Notes under the pieces: model-generated
What the model saw: only the letters and a program-made list of their open reading frames with translations
The model's database searches: none
What the model was told of the DNA's origin: nothing
Position numbers and translations under genes: made by a program
DNA from: a virus
Strand: one strand, 5' to 3'
DNA length: 36,473 bases
IMG/VR virus record: IMGVR_UViG_3300017971_000530
Span: 1 to 36,473 of that record
Shown here: piece after piece, positions 1-8,270 of the stretch
Numbering within the stretch: the first letter of the stretch is position 1
Layout: each line of letters starts with the position of its first letter

Positions 1-63
1 ACCACAATTTTTATAGGACAAAATATCAGATTTTTGGTAAAATCGTACTATATTACACCATGA
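1..63 (+). CDS. 3' part of a 27-aa ORF that spans the contig ends
   Basis: If the last base is joined to the first, the ATG at 36453 reads through seven codons, crosses the junction in frame and continues through twenty codons to a TGA at 61-63. That TGA overlaps the ATG of the HNH gene (60-62) in the ATGA arrangement used throughout this genome. The HNH gene has no ribosome binding site of its own, so translational coupling to this ORF would explain its expression. The peptide is short, basic and unlike anything I recognise. It may be only a leader peptide. The reading is seen in sequence; circularity is inferred. Confidence 0.5.
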   Translation, partial: TTIFIGQNIRFLVKSYYITP

Positions 64-425
64 AACACCAAACCTTTAAGCCTAAATTGCCAAAACGCAG
101 GGTAATATACAAACCGCCAGCAGACCCTAGATATTTAAGCGCTCAATATAAACGCGCAAAGCGTTTAAGAAGTTCCGACACGTGGAAAAAAATCCAACGC
201 GAAAAGATACAACGTGACCCAGTGTGTGAGTGGTGCGGAATTAAACACGCAGAGGAAGTCCACCACATTGAAGGCGTAACAAAGGCACCGGACAAATTTA
301 ACGAGCCGTCAAACCTTATGTCAGTGTGCAAGCGTTGTCATGTTCTGATTGAGGGCGCGATTAAGAGAGGGATTGATATTGTGGCAATGAAAAAGGAGAT
401 GAACAACCATGCCCGGGAACAGTAA
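60..425 (+). CDS. HNH endonuclease, packaging-associated
   Basis: This 121-aa protein has a compact HNH nuclease motif. Cysteine pairs C56/C59 and C90/C93 should bind zinc, and VHHIEG (residues 67-72) holds the catalytic histidines, followed by a conserved Asn near 85. The N-terminal 50 residues are strongly basic. HNH genes placed directly before terminase are known in HK97-type phages, where the HNH protein acts with terminase in genome cleavage during packaging. The position here fits that role. There is no good ribosome binding site before the ATG, which overlaps the stop of the short ORF crossing the contig junction. The last 17 bases overlap the small terminase gene. Confidence 0.9.
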   Translation: MKHQTFKPKLPKRRVIYKPPADPRYLSAQYKRAKRLRSSDTWKKIQREKIQRDPVCEWCGIKHAEEVHHIEGVTKAPDKFNEPSNLMSVCKRCHVLIEGAIKRGIDIVAMKKEMNNHAREQ

Positions 426-885
426 CAGCGGACGAAAAGCAAACCCCCTTGAAATACAGGCGGCAAAAGGTGACAAACGGGCAATGAAAAAGCTTGAAAA
501 CAGCCTTATCCGCGTTGATGCAGAGCTGACATGCCCGGAATATTTGGACGAAATAGGACAGGAATATTGGCATTATATTTACCCTATGTTATACAATGCC
601 CGCGCAATCTCCGCAACCGAGGCGCATGGACTTGCAATGCTTTGTCAAAAGTATTCCGACTGGTGGGAAGCAAAAGAAAAATGCCAACAGGAAGGGAGAT
701 ATATTGAGCTTATGGACAGAACCGGTAGTGTTTATCATCGCAAAGCACCCTGGGCGATGGACGAGAAAGACGCTTATGATCAATACTGGAGAACTGCAAA
801 AGAGTTTGGGCTTACTCCTGCGACAAGATCAAGCGTGAGACCATTAAGCGCAGACAAGGAAGATGAAGAGGACTGCATAACGTGA
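409..885 (+). CDS. terS: Terminase small subunit, P27 family
   Basis: This 158-aa protein begins with the glycine/serine/lysine-rich leader MPGNSNSGRK typical of P27-type small terminases, followed by a helical body (LTCPEYLDEIGQEYW onward) and a C-terminal part containing LTPATRSSVRPL, a conserved signature of this family. The small subunit binds the packaging start site and loads the large subunit. The ATG at 409 has AAGGAG at 393-398. The gene lies between the HNH nuclease and the large terminase and overlaps both. Family assignment rests on these signatures and on context. Confidence 0.9.
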   Translation: MPGNSNSGRKANPLEIQAAKGDKRAMKKLENSLIRVDAELTCPEYLDEIGQEYWHYIYPMLYNARAISATEAHGLAMLCQKYSDWWEAKEKCQQEGRYIELMDRTGSVYHRKAPWAMDEKDAYDQYWRTAKEFGLTPATRSSVRPLSADKEDEEDCIT

Positions 886-2477
886 GCTTTTGGCGCGAAC
901 CAATACAAGGATTTCCGAGAGCATACGACCCTTGGCGGGATGCTGGTGACTGTAGATTTGACGAGGAAACAGCCGAGCGTGTATGCAACTACTGGGAAAG
1001 CACTTATTCACTTAAAGACGGCAAGTTTGAAGGGATGCCGTTCAAGCTTCAAAAGTGGCAACGGCAGATTTTAGGGCATTTATTCGGTTGGAAAAGACCG
1101 GACGGAACGCGCAGATATAGAACGCTTTTTCTTTACATACCAAAAAAAAATGGGAAAACGCAGTTTGGGGCAGGACTTGGACTAACGCTTTTAACAGCAG
1201 ACGGCGAACAGGGTGCGGAAATATATAGTTGTGCAAGCGATTCGGAGCAGGCTAAGATCATTTATGATGCTGCGAACCAAATGTTAGAGCACAGCAAAAA
1301 GCTAAAGAGCATGATTAAAAATTACAAGGGCTGGAAGGTGCTTGAATACGGCAAGCGCAACAGCCGTTGGAAAGTGCTTTCAAGCAGAGCGGACAGTAAA
1401 CACGGTCCGAACGTCCACGGCCTGCTGATTGACGAATTGCACACACAGAAAGATAATGAACTTGTCGAGACGTTGGAAGCCGGGACAATCAGCAGGGCGC
1501 AACCGCTTGTAATCAAAATGACAACAGCAGGGTTCACAGGTGACACGCCATGCAATCAAGAGTTGGAATACGGGCGAGGCGTTAGGGATGGCAAGATAGC
1601 CGACCCATACTACATGCCGGTAATCTTTGACGGGCAGGAAGCAGACAGAGAGGATCCGGGGCGGTGGAAAGAGCCGGACTTTTGGCCATTGGTAAATCCT
1701 TCATTCGGGATTACAGTAAGAGAAGATTATTTTATTCGTGAGGTCAATAAATGCAAAGTGAACCCGATACATGCCGAAGCTGTCAAGCGGTTACACCTAA
1801 ATATACAGACAGACGTGGTGACAAGCTGGCTTGATTTGGCATCATGGAAGGATTGCGAGGGCGAAATAAAGCGGGATGGTGTATGTTTTGGGGCGCTTGA
1901 CTTGGCAAATACAACAGATATTAACAGCTTTACAATGTTTTGGCCGGAAACAAACAGCATTGAGACCCGCTTTTGGGTACCATTGGACACGGCAAACAAG
2001 CGTGCTGAGTACATTTTATGGAAGGAAAACGGGTATATTAAGGTAAATCCTGGACGAACAAGTGACTATTCTATCATACGAAACGACATAAAAAGCCTTG
2101 TCCAACAGTATAAAATACGTGCAGTTGCCTTTGACCCTTGGAACGCCACACATATTGCCACAGAATTAAGCGATGAGGACGGGGTTAACATGGTGGAGTT
2201 TAGGCAGGGCTATGTTTCAATGAATGCACCGGCTAAAGAGTTTGAGCGGTTGATACTGAACAAAGACATAACCCACGGCGGGAACCCGTGCCTTACTTGG
2301 ATGGCGGGGAACGTTGCAGTTAAGTGCGACCCTAGCGGAAATATCAGACCTGTAAAGCCGGGGCGGAACAGCACAAAAAAGATTGACGGCATCGTCACTT
2401 GTGTTATGGCGGTGGGACTTGCAAACGCAGACCAAACAGAGGAAAGGCCGGACACCCCGGCAATAGTATGCTTATGA
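882..2477 (+). CDS. terL: Terminase large subunit (ATPase and nuclease)
   Basis: This 531-aa protein is the packaging motor. The N-terminal ATPase has a Walker A-like loop PKKNGKTQ at residues 87-94 and a Walker B strand ending in LLIDE around 181-185. The C-terminal nuclease starts around residue 337 with FGALDLANTTD, which supplies the first metal-binding aspartates, and continues with AVAFDPWNAT around 420. Length and order match the HK97-type terminase (Terminase_1 family). The start codon is GTG at 882, overlapping the small-subunit stop as GTGA. The stop overlaps the next small gene as ATGA, so the packaging genes look translationally coupled. Confidence 0.97.
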   Translation: MSFWREPIQGFPRAYDPWRDAGDCRFDEETAERVCNYWESTYSLKDGKFEGMPFKLQKWQRQILGHLFGWKRPDGTRRYRTLFLYIPKKNGKTQFGAGLGLTLLTADGEQGAEIYSCASDSEQAKIIYDAANQMLEHSKKLKSMIKNYKGWKVLEYGKRNSRWKVLSSRADSKHGPNVHGLLIDELHTQKDNELVETLEAGTISRAQPLVIKMTTAGFTGDTPCNQELEYGRGVRDGKIADPYYMPVIFDGQEADREDPGRWKEPDFWPLVNPSFGITVREDYFIREVNKCKVNPIHAEAVKRLHLNIQTDVVTSWLDLASWKDCEGEIKRDGVCFGALDLANTTDINSFTMFWPETNSIETRFWVPLDTANKRAEYILWKENGYIKVNPGRTSDYSIIRNDIKSLVQQYKIRAVAFDPWNATHIATELSDEDGVNMVEFRQGYVSMNAPAKEFERLILNKDITHGGNPCLTWMAGNVAVKCDPSGNIRPVKPGRNSTKKIDGIVTCVMAVGLANADQTEERPDTPAIVCL

Positions 2478-2620
2478 AAGATCACACAAAAAAAATGATT
2501 ATGTATTACGGAAGCATTACAATAATCGGCGCCGGAATTGCTACATGCTGGACTTTATCAGCATGGGGAATTGTCCCGGTATGTCTTGGCGCAGGAATTT
2601 TAATAGATTTGTTTATTTAA
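2474..2620 (+). CDS. Small membrane protein
   Basis: This 48-aa product starts MKDHTKKMIMYYG and then has a long hydrophobic region (SITIIGAGIATCWTL, then WGIVPVCLGAGILIDLFI). That could form two short membrane helices or one hairpin. The ATG at 2474 overlaps the terminase stop as ATGA; an in-frame ATG at 2468 is an alternative start. Small hydrophobic proteins between terminase and portal occur in other siphoviruses but have no assigned function. I do not recognise a family. Confidence 0.6.
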   Translation: MKDHTKKMIMYYGSITIIGAGIATCWTLSAWGIVPVCLGAGILIDLFI

Positions 2621-2624
2621 ATAT

Positions 2625-2653
2625 TTGCATATTCGAATAAACGGATATATTAA
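2625..2653 (+). promoter_or_regulatory. Possible sigma70-like promoter before the portal gene
   Basis: TTGCAT at 2625-2630 and TATTAA at 2648-2653 are separated by 17 bases in the only noncoding gap of this block. Transcription would start near 2660, which would leave the portal ATG at 2663 almost leaderless and favours the ATG at 2690. The hexamers match consensus only moderately. Confidence 0.35.
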
Positions 2654-2689
2654 GCCAAAGGCATGTTGCAACATGGAGCCTTATTAAAA

Positions 2690-4225
2690 ATGTTTTTGAC
2701 ACAAAGCCGAAGCCTTGAGAACCCGAGCACCCCGCTTTCAAGCGGTGGCGATGATTTAGGCATTACAACCGATTCTGGGGAGCGTATAAATAAGACACGC
2801 GCTTTGCAATACTCACCGGTATGGCGTGCTGTAAACCTTATTTCATCGACAGTCGCAAAGATTCCTTGCGATATCTATAGGACTGTGAAAGAGGGCAAAG
2901 AGAGAGACTTTAACCATCCAGCTTACAACCTGCTGAGATGGAAGCCGAACGACGAACAGACGGCTTATTACTTTTTCCAAACAATGATGCAAAACGTTTT
3001 GCTAGAGCCGGGGAACTCATACGCATACATTGAGCGCGACGGAGCTGGAAGACCCACACAACTAATCTATCTTGAACCGGACAAAGTAACACCAGTACGC
3101 TATAATGGCAAACTCTATTACATATACGGCAACTATGACCCCGATCAGAACGCAAACACGCGAGGGTTAAACCGCCTTGATAAAACCGACGTTTTGCACT
3201 TTAAAGGCATGGGCGACAACGGTTTAACCGGTTTTTCAGTGCTTGCATACGCTCGAAACTCCATTGCAATGGGGAGCGGGGCGCAGAAATACAGCAACAA
3301 ATATTTTGCAAACAACGCTGAACCGCGTGTAGTGCTTGAATATCCCGAATGGATGGATCAAGAAAAGATTGAAGCCATCCGGGGCGCGTGGAATTCCATG
3401 CATAAAGGGCTTGACAACATCCACAAAACCGCCATTTTACAGGGTGGAATGAAAGCAAATACACTTTCAATGTCTGCACGTGATAGCCAGCTAATCGAAA
3501 GCTTGGACTTTTCCATTAAGGATGTTGCGAACTGGTTTGGTGTTCCCCCTCATAAGGTTGGCGATTCGTCCCGGACTGCTTACAATTCGTTGGAACAGGA
3601 AAACCAAAGCTTCCTGGATGATACGATAGACGTTTGGTTTGTTATGATTGAGCAGGAATGCCGGGACAAACTTTTAACCGAAGCGGAGAAAGAAAACAAC
3701 ACACACGCAATTGAGTTTAACCGTGCTGCACTTGTCCGAGCTAACCTTATCCACCGGACAACATATTATAGGGCGGCTCTTGCTGGACATCCTTGGGCGA
3801 CTGTTGACGAAGTGCGAAACGCCGAAAACATGAACGGTGTGGGACTTGACACAATCATTGCGCCGTCAAACAACTTTGGAGAACCGGAGGAAACCGGACA
3901 GGAAACAAGCCCGGGCGAAGAAGACGAAAGCCGGAGCATTGACACGGATGGCATAAAAGAGCACGCATTCAACGCCGTGCAGGATGTCTGCACGCGAATG
4001 GAAAAACGCTTAAAATTTAACTTTGACGCGAAGATGAAAAAGCGTGGCCGGAAACATATTGCAACGGTTAGAAAAGAATCGATTGCCGAGCAGGATGCAG
4101 TAATCCGCGAGGCTTTAACGCCGACAGTAAGAACACTGTGTGCAATAACCGGAACAGACGAAAACGAAGCATTGACAGAATGTCTTGAACAGATCCACCA
4201 AGTAATAGAGGATACTGACCAATGA
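2690..4225 (+). CDS. Portal protein, HK97 family
   Basis: This protein of about 511 aa forms the portal ring through which DNA enters and to which the tail attaches. RSLENPSTPLS near the N-terminus, YSPVWRAVNLIS and the long C-terminal segment GVPPHKVGDSSRTAYNSLEQ are hallmarks of HK97-type portals. After residue about 410 the protein becomes acidic and low in complexity (EPEETGQETSPGEEDES), followed by a charged helical tail. I chose ATG 2690 because GGAG lies 11 bases upstream. ATG 2663 is in frame, would add nine residues, and has no spaced ribosome binding site. The stop overlaps the protease start. Confidence 0.95.
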   Translation: MFLTQSRSLENPSTPLSSGGDDLGITTDSGERINKTRALQYSPVWRAVNLISSTVAKIPCDIYRTVKEGKERDFNHPAYNLLRWKPNDEQTAYYFFQTMMQNVLLEPGNSYAYIERDGAGRPTQLIYLEPDKVTPVRYNGKLYYIYGNYDPDQNANTRGLNRLDKTDVLHFKGMGDNGLTGFSVLAYARNSIAMGSGAQKYSNKYFANNAEPRVVLEYPEWMDQEKIEAIRGAWNSMHKGLDNIHKTAILQGGMKANTLSMSARDSQLIESLDFSIKDVANWFGVPPHKVGDSSRTAYNSLEQENQSFLDDTIDVWFVMIEQECRDKLLTEAEKENNTHAIEFNRAALVRANLIHRTTYYRAALAGHPWATVDEVRNAENMNGVGLDTIIAPSNNFGEPEETGQETSPGEEDESRSIDTDGIKEHAFNAVQDVCTRMEKRLKFNFDAKMKKRGRKHIATVRKESIAEQDAVIREALTPTVRTLCAITGTDENEALTECLEQIHQVIEDTDQ

Positions 4226-4860
4226 AAAAAGAACGCAGAACATTATTTGTCGACATGGCGCGAGCTAACGTTGAAGAACGTGCAGAAGGCGAAATGCCAT
4301 TGATTACCGGTTACGGGGCTGTCTGGTATAGGGAAGGCGACGAAGGCACAGAATATGCGCTTTGGTCTGATTACAAAGAACGCATTGAGCGCGGGGCTTT
4401 TAAAGACGTTCTTTCCGACGATGTACGAGGTCTTTTTAACCATGACACTAACTATGTACTTGGACGCACTACAGCCAACACTATGAAACTGTATGAAGAT
4501 GATACCGGATTACGCTATGAGATTGAACCACCGGACACACAGGTTGGACGCGATCTGATTACAAGCATTAAACGTGGCGATATTACCGGATCCTCTTTTT
4601 CCTTTATTGCGGAAGAAACCAAAGTGACTGACAATGATAACGGTTATATCCGAACGATCACAAAGGTTGGACAGCTTTTTGACGTTGGCCCGGTAACATT
4701 CCCGGCATACACCGGAACAGAAGCAAGCGCACGAAACGACGACAACGCCGAAGCTATGGAAGAGCGCAAAAAACTGGAAGAAGAAAGAAACAAGCGCTCA
4801 GACGTTGACGCGTTAGAGCTTGATTTAAGCTTAATGGACAAAAAACTTGCAATGGGCTAA
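4222..4860 (+). CDS. Prohead protease, HK97 family (S78-type)
   Basis: This 212-aa serine protease cleaves the capsid delta domain during maturation. The expected elements are visible: ITGYGAVW near residue 28, ERIERGAF at 53-60, the histidine motif LFNHD with H74, and the serine motif GSSFSF at 123-128. The C-terminal 45 residues are charged (MEERKKLEEERNKRSD) and probably form a helix. Length fits the family. The ATG overlaps the portal stop as ATGA and has GAGGA about 10 bases upstream. The 3' end of the gene contains the -35 element of the capsid promoter. Confidence 0.95.
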   Translation: MKKERRTLFVDMARANVEERAEGEMPLITGYGAVWYREGDEGTEYALWSDYKERIERGAFKDVLSDDVRGLFNHDTNYVLGRTTANTMKLYEDDTGLRYEIEPPDTQVGRDLITSIKRGDITGSSFSFIAEETKVTDNDNGYIRTITKVGQLFDVGPVTFPAYTGTEASARNDDNAEAMEERKKLEEERNKRSDVDALELDLSLMDKKLAMG

Positions 4861-4874
4861 ACCATTGTTATAGT
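4847..4874 (+). promoter_or_regulatory. Capsid promoter with inverted repeat in the spacer
   Basis: TTGCAA (4847-4852) and TATAGT (4869-4874) are 16 bases apart. A perfect 6-bp inverted repeat, CAATGG (4850-4855) and CCATTG (4862-4867), lies between them and could be an operator. The bases after the -10 (TATCG, then AGGG-caaaga-CCCT at 4884-4897) resemble the leaders of the three repeated promoters downstream. Its position directly before the major capsid gene makes biological sense. It is inferred from sequence only. Confidence 0.6.
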
Positions 4875-4883
4875 ATCGGCGAC

Positions 4884-4968
4884 AGGGCAAAGACCCTAAC
4901 GACAACCTAGAAGAACCGCAAAGACGGAACAACGACCAATAAAATGGCCGTGGTTCTGTCTTTTTTTT
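4884..4968 (+). terminator. Intrinsic terminator / possible attenuator in the capsid leader
   Basis: GACGGAAC (4923-4930) pairs with GTTCTGTC (4953-4960); inner ACG/CGT and CC/GG pairs extend the stem, and T8 follows at 4961-4968. This is a standard Rho-independent terminator, yet it lies between the capsid promoter (4847-4874) and the capsid start codon (5005). An earlier segment AGAACCGC (4912-4919) can pair with GTGGTTCT (4950-4957), using part of the same 3' arm, so an alternative fold exists. A small hairpin (AGGG/CCCT) starts the leader at 4884. It may end read-through from the portal/protease operon, or regulate capsid transcription. Confidence 0.7.
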
Positions 4969-5004
4969 ATGCGGTCAACAATCACAAACAGAAGGATTCA
5001 CAAA

Positions 5005-6327
5005 ATGGACAAAAAGCAACTACTCGAACAGCGGAAGGCGGCTTATGACAAGGTGCATGAGATCCGCGAGGCAATGAAAGCAGAAGGGCGCGACGAGATC
5101 AAGCCCGAAGAGCGCGAAGCATGGGAAAAGGCCAACAGCGACTTTGACAAGTTTGACGAAGAACTTAAACGCTGTGACCGGATGGACGAACTCGAACAGC
5201 GGATGCAGGCACGGCACGACACGACCAAGCCCGGACGTGAAGACCGCAACACCCGCGATGATTCGCCCGACATGGACATGAAGCAGGCTCGCGACCTTGC
5301 TCTTAAAGGTTGGATGCGTTTCCAGTTGACTGGGGAAATGTCCGACGAACAACGCGACGCTATGACCCTCACCGGACTTAGCCCGCATAAACGCGAACTC
5401 GACATTAACCTCCGCAACCAAGCCCCGCGCACTAAAGCTGAATGCCGTGCGCAGAGTGTCGGCACAGACAGCGCAGGCGGTTACACCGTTCCCGAAGGTT
5501 TCAGCAATCAGCTTGAAGAAGCGCTACTGTATTACGGCGGGATTCGTGGAAATGTTGATGTTTGGCGTACAAGTTCCGGCAATCAGATTCCGTGGCCGAC
5601 TGTGAACGACACCGACAACAAGGGCGCATTGCTGGCAGAAAACACGCAGGATTCTGAACAGGATGTGACCTTCTCGGAAGTCGTGTTTAATGCTTACAAG
5701 TACACTTCAAAGCTTGTCCGCGTTTCCCGAGAACTGTTGGAAGACAGCGCGTTTGACATGGCTTCCTATCTTGGCAAAGCTTTGGGCGAACGCCTTGGAC
5801 GTATTCAGAACGAAGCCGCAACTACCGGAACCGGAACGGCACAGCCTAAAGGCATTGTCACCGCCTCCACTCTTGGCAAAACCGCCGCAAGTGCCAGCAC
5901 TATCACGTTTGATGAGTTGATTGATCTGCAACACAGCGTCGATATTGCATACCGCGGTATGCCCGGATGCAAGTGGATGTTCAACGACTCTACTTTGAAA
6001 GTTCTGCGGAAAATCAAGGATAGCGATAATAACTACATCTGGCAACCTGCCAACGTGCAGACCGGAGCACCTTCAACACTGCTTGATTACGAATATGCCG
6101 TGAACAACGACATGGCCGCAATCGCAGCAAGTGCTAAGACGGTTCTGTTTGGCGACTTGATGAAGTACAAACTCCGCGAAGTCAATCAGATTCGTTTCTA
6201 TCGTTTGGTAGAACGTTATGCTGATTACGACCAGGACGGCTTTGTTGCCTTCATGCGTTTTGACGGTGACCTGCTGGACGCTGGAACCAATCCGGTTAAA
6301 TACCTTGCACAAGCAAGCGGATCCTAA
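5005..6327 (+). CDS. Major capsid protein, HK97 fold
   Basis: This 440-aa protein forms the icosahedral shell. The first 130 or so residues are a charged, coiled-coil-rich delta/scaffold domain (KKQLLEQRKAAYDKVHEIRE and following). The mature part begins around GTDSAGGYTVPEGFS and continues with the usual signatures VRVSRELLEDSAFD, TGTGTAQPKGIV and MAAIAASAKTVLFGDL. The prohead protease presumably cuts between the two parts. I chose ATG 5005 because AGAAGGA precedes it by about eight bases; an in-frame ATG at 4969 sits directly on the terminator T-run and is unlikely. It should be the most expressed virion gene and has its own promoter. Confidence 0.97.
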   Translation: MDKKQLLEQRKAAYDKVHEIREAMKAEGRDEIKPEEREAWEKANSDFDKFDEELKRCDRMDELEQRMQARHDTTKPGREDRNTRDDSPDMDMKQARDLALKGWMRFQLTGEMSDEQRDAMTLTGLSPHKRELDINLRNQAPRTKAECRAQSVGTDSAGGYTVPEGFSNQLEEALLYYGGIRGNVDVWRTSSGNQIPWPTVNDTDNKGALLAENTQDSEQDVTFSEVVFNAYKYTSKLVRVSRELLEDSAFDMASYLGKALGERLGRIQNEAATTGTGTAQPKGIVTASTLGKTAASASTITFDELIDLQHSVDIAYRGMPGCKWMFNDSTLKVLRKIKDSDNNYIWQPANVQTGAPSTLLDYEYAVNNDMAAIAASAKTVLFGDLMKYKLREVNQIRFYRLVERYADYDQDGFVAFMRFDGDLLDAGTNPVKYLAQASGS

Positions 6328-6347
6328 TCTGATTGAGTAGTAACACC

Positions 6348-6369
6348 GGGGTACGGTTCGCCCTGCCCC
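6348..6369 (+). terminator. UUCG-tetraloop stem-loop after the capsid gene
   Basis: GGGGTA and GG pair with CC and TGCCCC around a TTCG loop (6357-6360), with one C-C mismatch. The result is an exceptionally stable hairpin in the gap between capsid and connector genes. The bases after it (TTATCCCCTTTT) are only a weak T-tract. It could be a partial terminator or a 3' stabiliser that sets capsid mRNA apart from the downstream tail genes. Confidence 0.55.
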
Positions 6370-6386
6370 TTATCCCCTTTTAAACT

Positions 6387-6971
6387 ATGTGGACAAACAC
6401 AAGCCTAACTGAATCAGTACCGCCGGATGTTGAACCTGTTACAGCACAGGAAACAGCCGACTACGGGCGCATAGATGAAGAAGACGACCAGCCGTTGCTT
6501 GATGCCATGATTACAGCATCACGGCAGGTTGTCGAGGCAATGGGAAACCTTGCGCTTATAAGCCGGACTTATGAAGCGCGGTGGGACTGCTGGCCGAAAA
6601 ATGGCGAGTTATGGCTACCACGTTATCCTGTGTCAAGCATCACCAAAGTTGAATATTACGATGCTGATAACACTTTGCAGACTTGGACAGGATATGACAC
6701 AGACATTTACAGCATTCCTGCGCGGATTACTCTAAGCTATGGTGAAACATGGCCGACGTTGAGAGAACGCACAGGTGCTATAATCGTTACCTACGTTGCA
6801 GGATATGGCGCAACAGGTGAAAGCGTCCCGACAGCGCTAAAGATGGCCGTAAAGGCTGGAGCGCTTGCACTGTATGAACTGCGTGACAGCCATATAGAAT
6901 CGAACGTAATCCGTGATAATCCGGTTGTTAAGAACCTTGTAAACGCTTACGCAATAAGGCCTAATCCGTAA
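6387..6971 (+). CDS. Head-tail connector (gp6-like adaptor)
   Basis: This 194-aa protein fits the phage head-tail connector family that binds the portal ring. The DYGRIDEEDDQPLLDAMITA helix, the WLPRYPVSSITKVEYYD strand pair, VTYVAGYG and the following helix PTALKMAVKAGALALYELRD are typical. It follows the capsid gene as expected. There is no clear ribosome binding site before the ATG; the stable hairpin at 6348-6369 lies just upstream. The stop overlaps the next gene as TAATG. Confidence 0.88.
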   Translation: MWTNTSLTESVPPDVEPVTAQETADYGRIDEEDDQPLLDAMITASRQVVEAMGNLALISRTYEARWDCWPKNGELWLPRYPVSSITKVEYYDADNTLQTWTGYDTDIYSIPARITLSYGETWPTLRERTGAIIVTYVAGYGATGESVPTALKMAVKAGALALYELRDSHIESNVIRDNPVVKNLVNAYAIRPNP

Positions 6972-7300
6972 TGGCACGACGACATTCACATGCAGGACGG
7001 TTGCGGGAAAGGGTTACAATTCAAACCCCTACGCAGACGACTACCAGCGGAGGCCAGCCGATTGTAACTTGGTCAACACACAAAACGAAATGGGCGAACG
7101 TCGAAAGCTTGACGGCGACAGAAAAGCTGGCAAACAACAAGCCGGAAAAAGAAGTTAATTGGAAAATAACAATGCGTTACGATTCCAGCGTAACAACTCA
7201 AATGCGGATCCAGTGGCGAAGCAAGACGCTTGAATTTGAACCGCCACAATATGACGACCATTTCCGCTATATGGTTATCATGGCGCGGGAGGTGAAGTGA
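6971..7300 (+). CDS. Head closure / head-tail joining protein
   Basis: This 109-aa protein has the layout of SPP1 gp16-type head closure proteins: AGRLRERVTIQTPTQTTTS at the start, VTWSTHKTKWANVESLT, then an MRYDSSVTTQMRIQWRSK strand pair. It seals the connector after packaging and offers the tail docking surface. It overlaps both neighbours by a few bases, consistent with coupled translation. Confidence 0.88.
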   Translation: MARRHSHAGRLRERVTIQTPTQTTTSGGQPIVTWSTHKTKWANVESLTATEKLANNKPEKEVNWKITMRYDSSVTTQMRIQWRSKTLEFEPPQYDDHFRYMVIMAREVK

Positions 7301-7863
7301 TGGCTATTAAAGGATTAGGCAGAGGGTTTAGCGGTGACACGGCACGCAACGCATGGCGCAAGGCGTGGAGGCAGGAACGCGCCATTCAACGGTTTGGCAA
7401 AGTAGGCGGTGGACGCGGTAAAGTAAGCGTTGAGCTAATAGGCGACAAAGAACTGCAAAAGCAAATTAGAAACATGGGGGAAAAGGCAGGGAAGCGGGTA
7501 ATGAAAAGCGCAATTGGCGCAGGCTTGACAATTCTACGCAAAGAAGCAAAAGCAAAAGCACCGTCTGAAAGCATAGGCAAACTGATTGCTAAAAAAGCAT
7601 GGATCACACGGCGCGGGAAAGTAAACGGACATATTTACATAAAAGAGGACGGAAGCCGGACAATTATGCTTGACGGACGGCAGGTTGATTTTTCCGCCGT
7701 TGCTTCCATCCTTGAGTTTGGGTCAATGTCAAGAGGTATAAGAGCACGCAGGTTTATGCGAAATGCCAGAGAATCAGCAGGTGATAGAGCAGTTCAGAAA
7801 GTAATACAGCAGGCAAACAAAGCCATAGAACGCGAATGGAATAAAGGCAGGGCATTAGTTTGA
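7300..7863 (+). CDS. Neck / tail completion protein, HK97 gp10-like
   Basis: This 187-aa protein contains SVELIGDKELQKQIRNMGEKAGKR followed by a helix and a basic segment with KAKAPSESIGKL, the pattern of HK97 gp10 / phi13-type tail completion proteins. The C-terminus contains FGSMSRGIRARRFMRNA, also typical. I chose ATG 7300 with GGGAGG at 7287-7292; a GTG at 7297 is one codon earlier. The first 40 residues are unusually rich in Arg and Trp for the family. Confidence 0.83.
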   Translation: MAIKGLGRGFSGDTARNAWRKAWRQERAIQRFGKVGGGRGKVSVELIGDKELQKQIRNMGEKAGKRVMKSAIGAGLTILRKEAKAKAPSESIGKLIAKKAWITRRGKVNGHIYIKEDGSRTIMLDGRQVDFSAVASILEFGSMSRGIRARRFMRNARESAGDRAVQKVIQQANKAIEREWNKGRALV

Positions 7864-8270
7864 GCATTAAAAGCGCAATCAAGACGAAGCTTGAAAGCAT
7901 TACACAGGTGTCTGATGCCGGTGCAAGCGTTTATCAACATCATGCACCACAGGAAGCCTCATATCCTTATATCGTGTTCCAACGCATTCCAGGTGGCACA
8001 CAGGGTAACGATTTAATAGCCCGTCAGACATGGGCTAAAGAAATATTTCAGATTGACATTTTTGACGATAACGACGACGACTGCGAAGTAATCAGAAATG
8101 GAATTATAAGAGACATGCACGCACAGGGAACAGTGACATGGGGCGATACGAAAATTTATGTCGCACTAATCACCGACCAGCGCGATCTTTCCGACCTTGA
8201 GAACGAGGCGGGACAAACAGCAATAGTCAGACAATCGCTTGATTTACAGATCAAGTACAAACTAGCATAG
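7860..8270 (+). CDS. Tail terminator / tail completion protein, DUF3168-like
   Basis: This 136-aa protein has the features of gpU/DUF3168-type tail terminators: an N-terminal helix, then VSDAGASVYQHHAPQEASYPYIVFQRI, a central FQIDIFDDNDDDCEVIRNGI and a C-terminal QSLDLQIKYKLA strand. It caps the tail tube at the head end. The start appears to be TTG at 7860, overlapping the previous stop as TTGA; no ATG is close by. Confidence 0.82.
   Translation: MSIKSAIKTKLESITQVSDAGASVYQHHAPQEASYPYIVFQRIPGGTQGNDLIARQTWAKEIFQIDIFDDNDDDCEVIRNGIIRDMHAQGTVTWGDTKIYVALITDQRDLSDLENEAGQTAIVRQSLDLQIKYKLA

Noticed and set aside
4969-5004. In-frame ATG 4969 as capsid start
   Set aside because: It lies directly after the terminator T-run and has no ribosome binding site; ATG 5005 has AGAAGGA in position.
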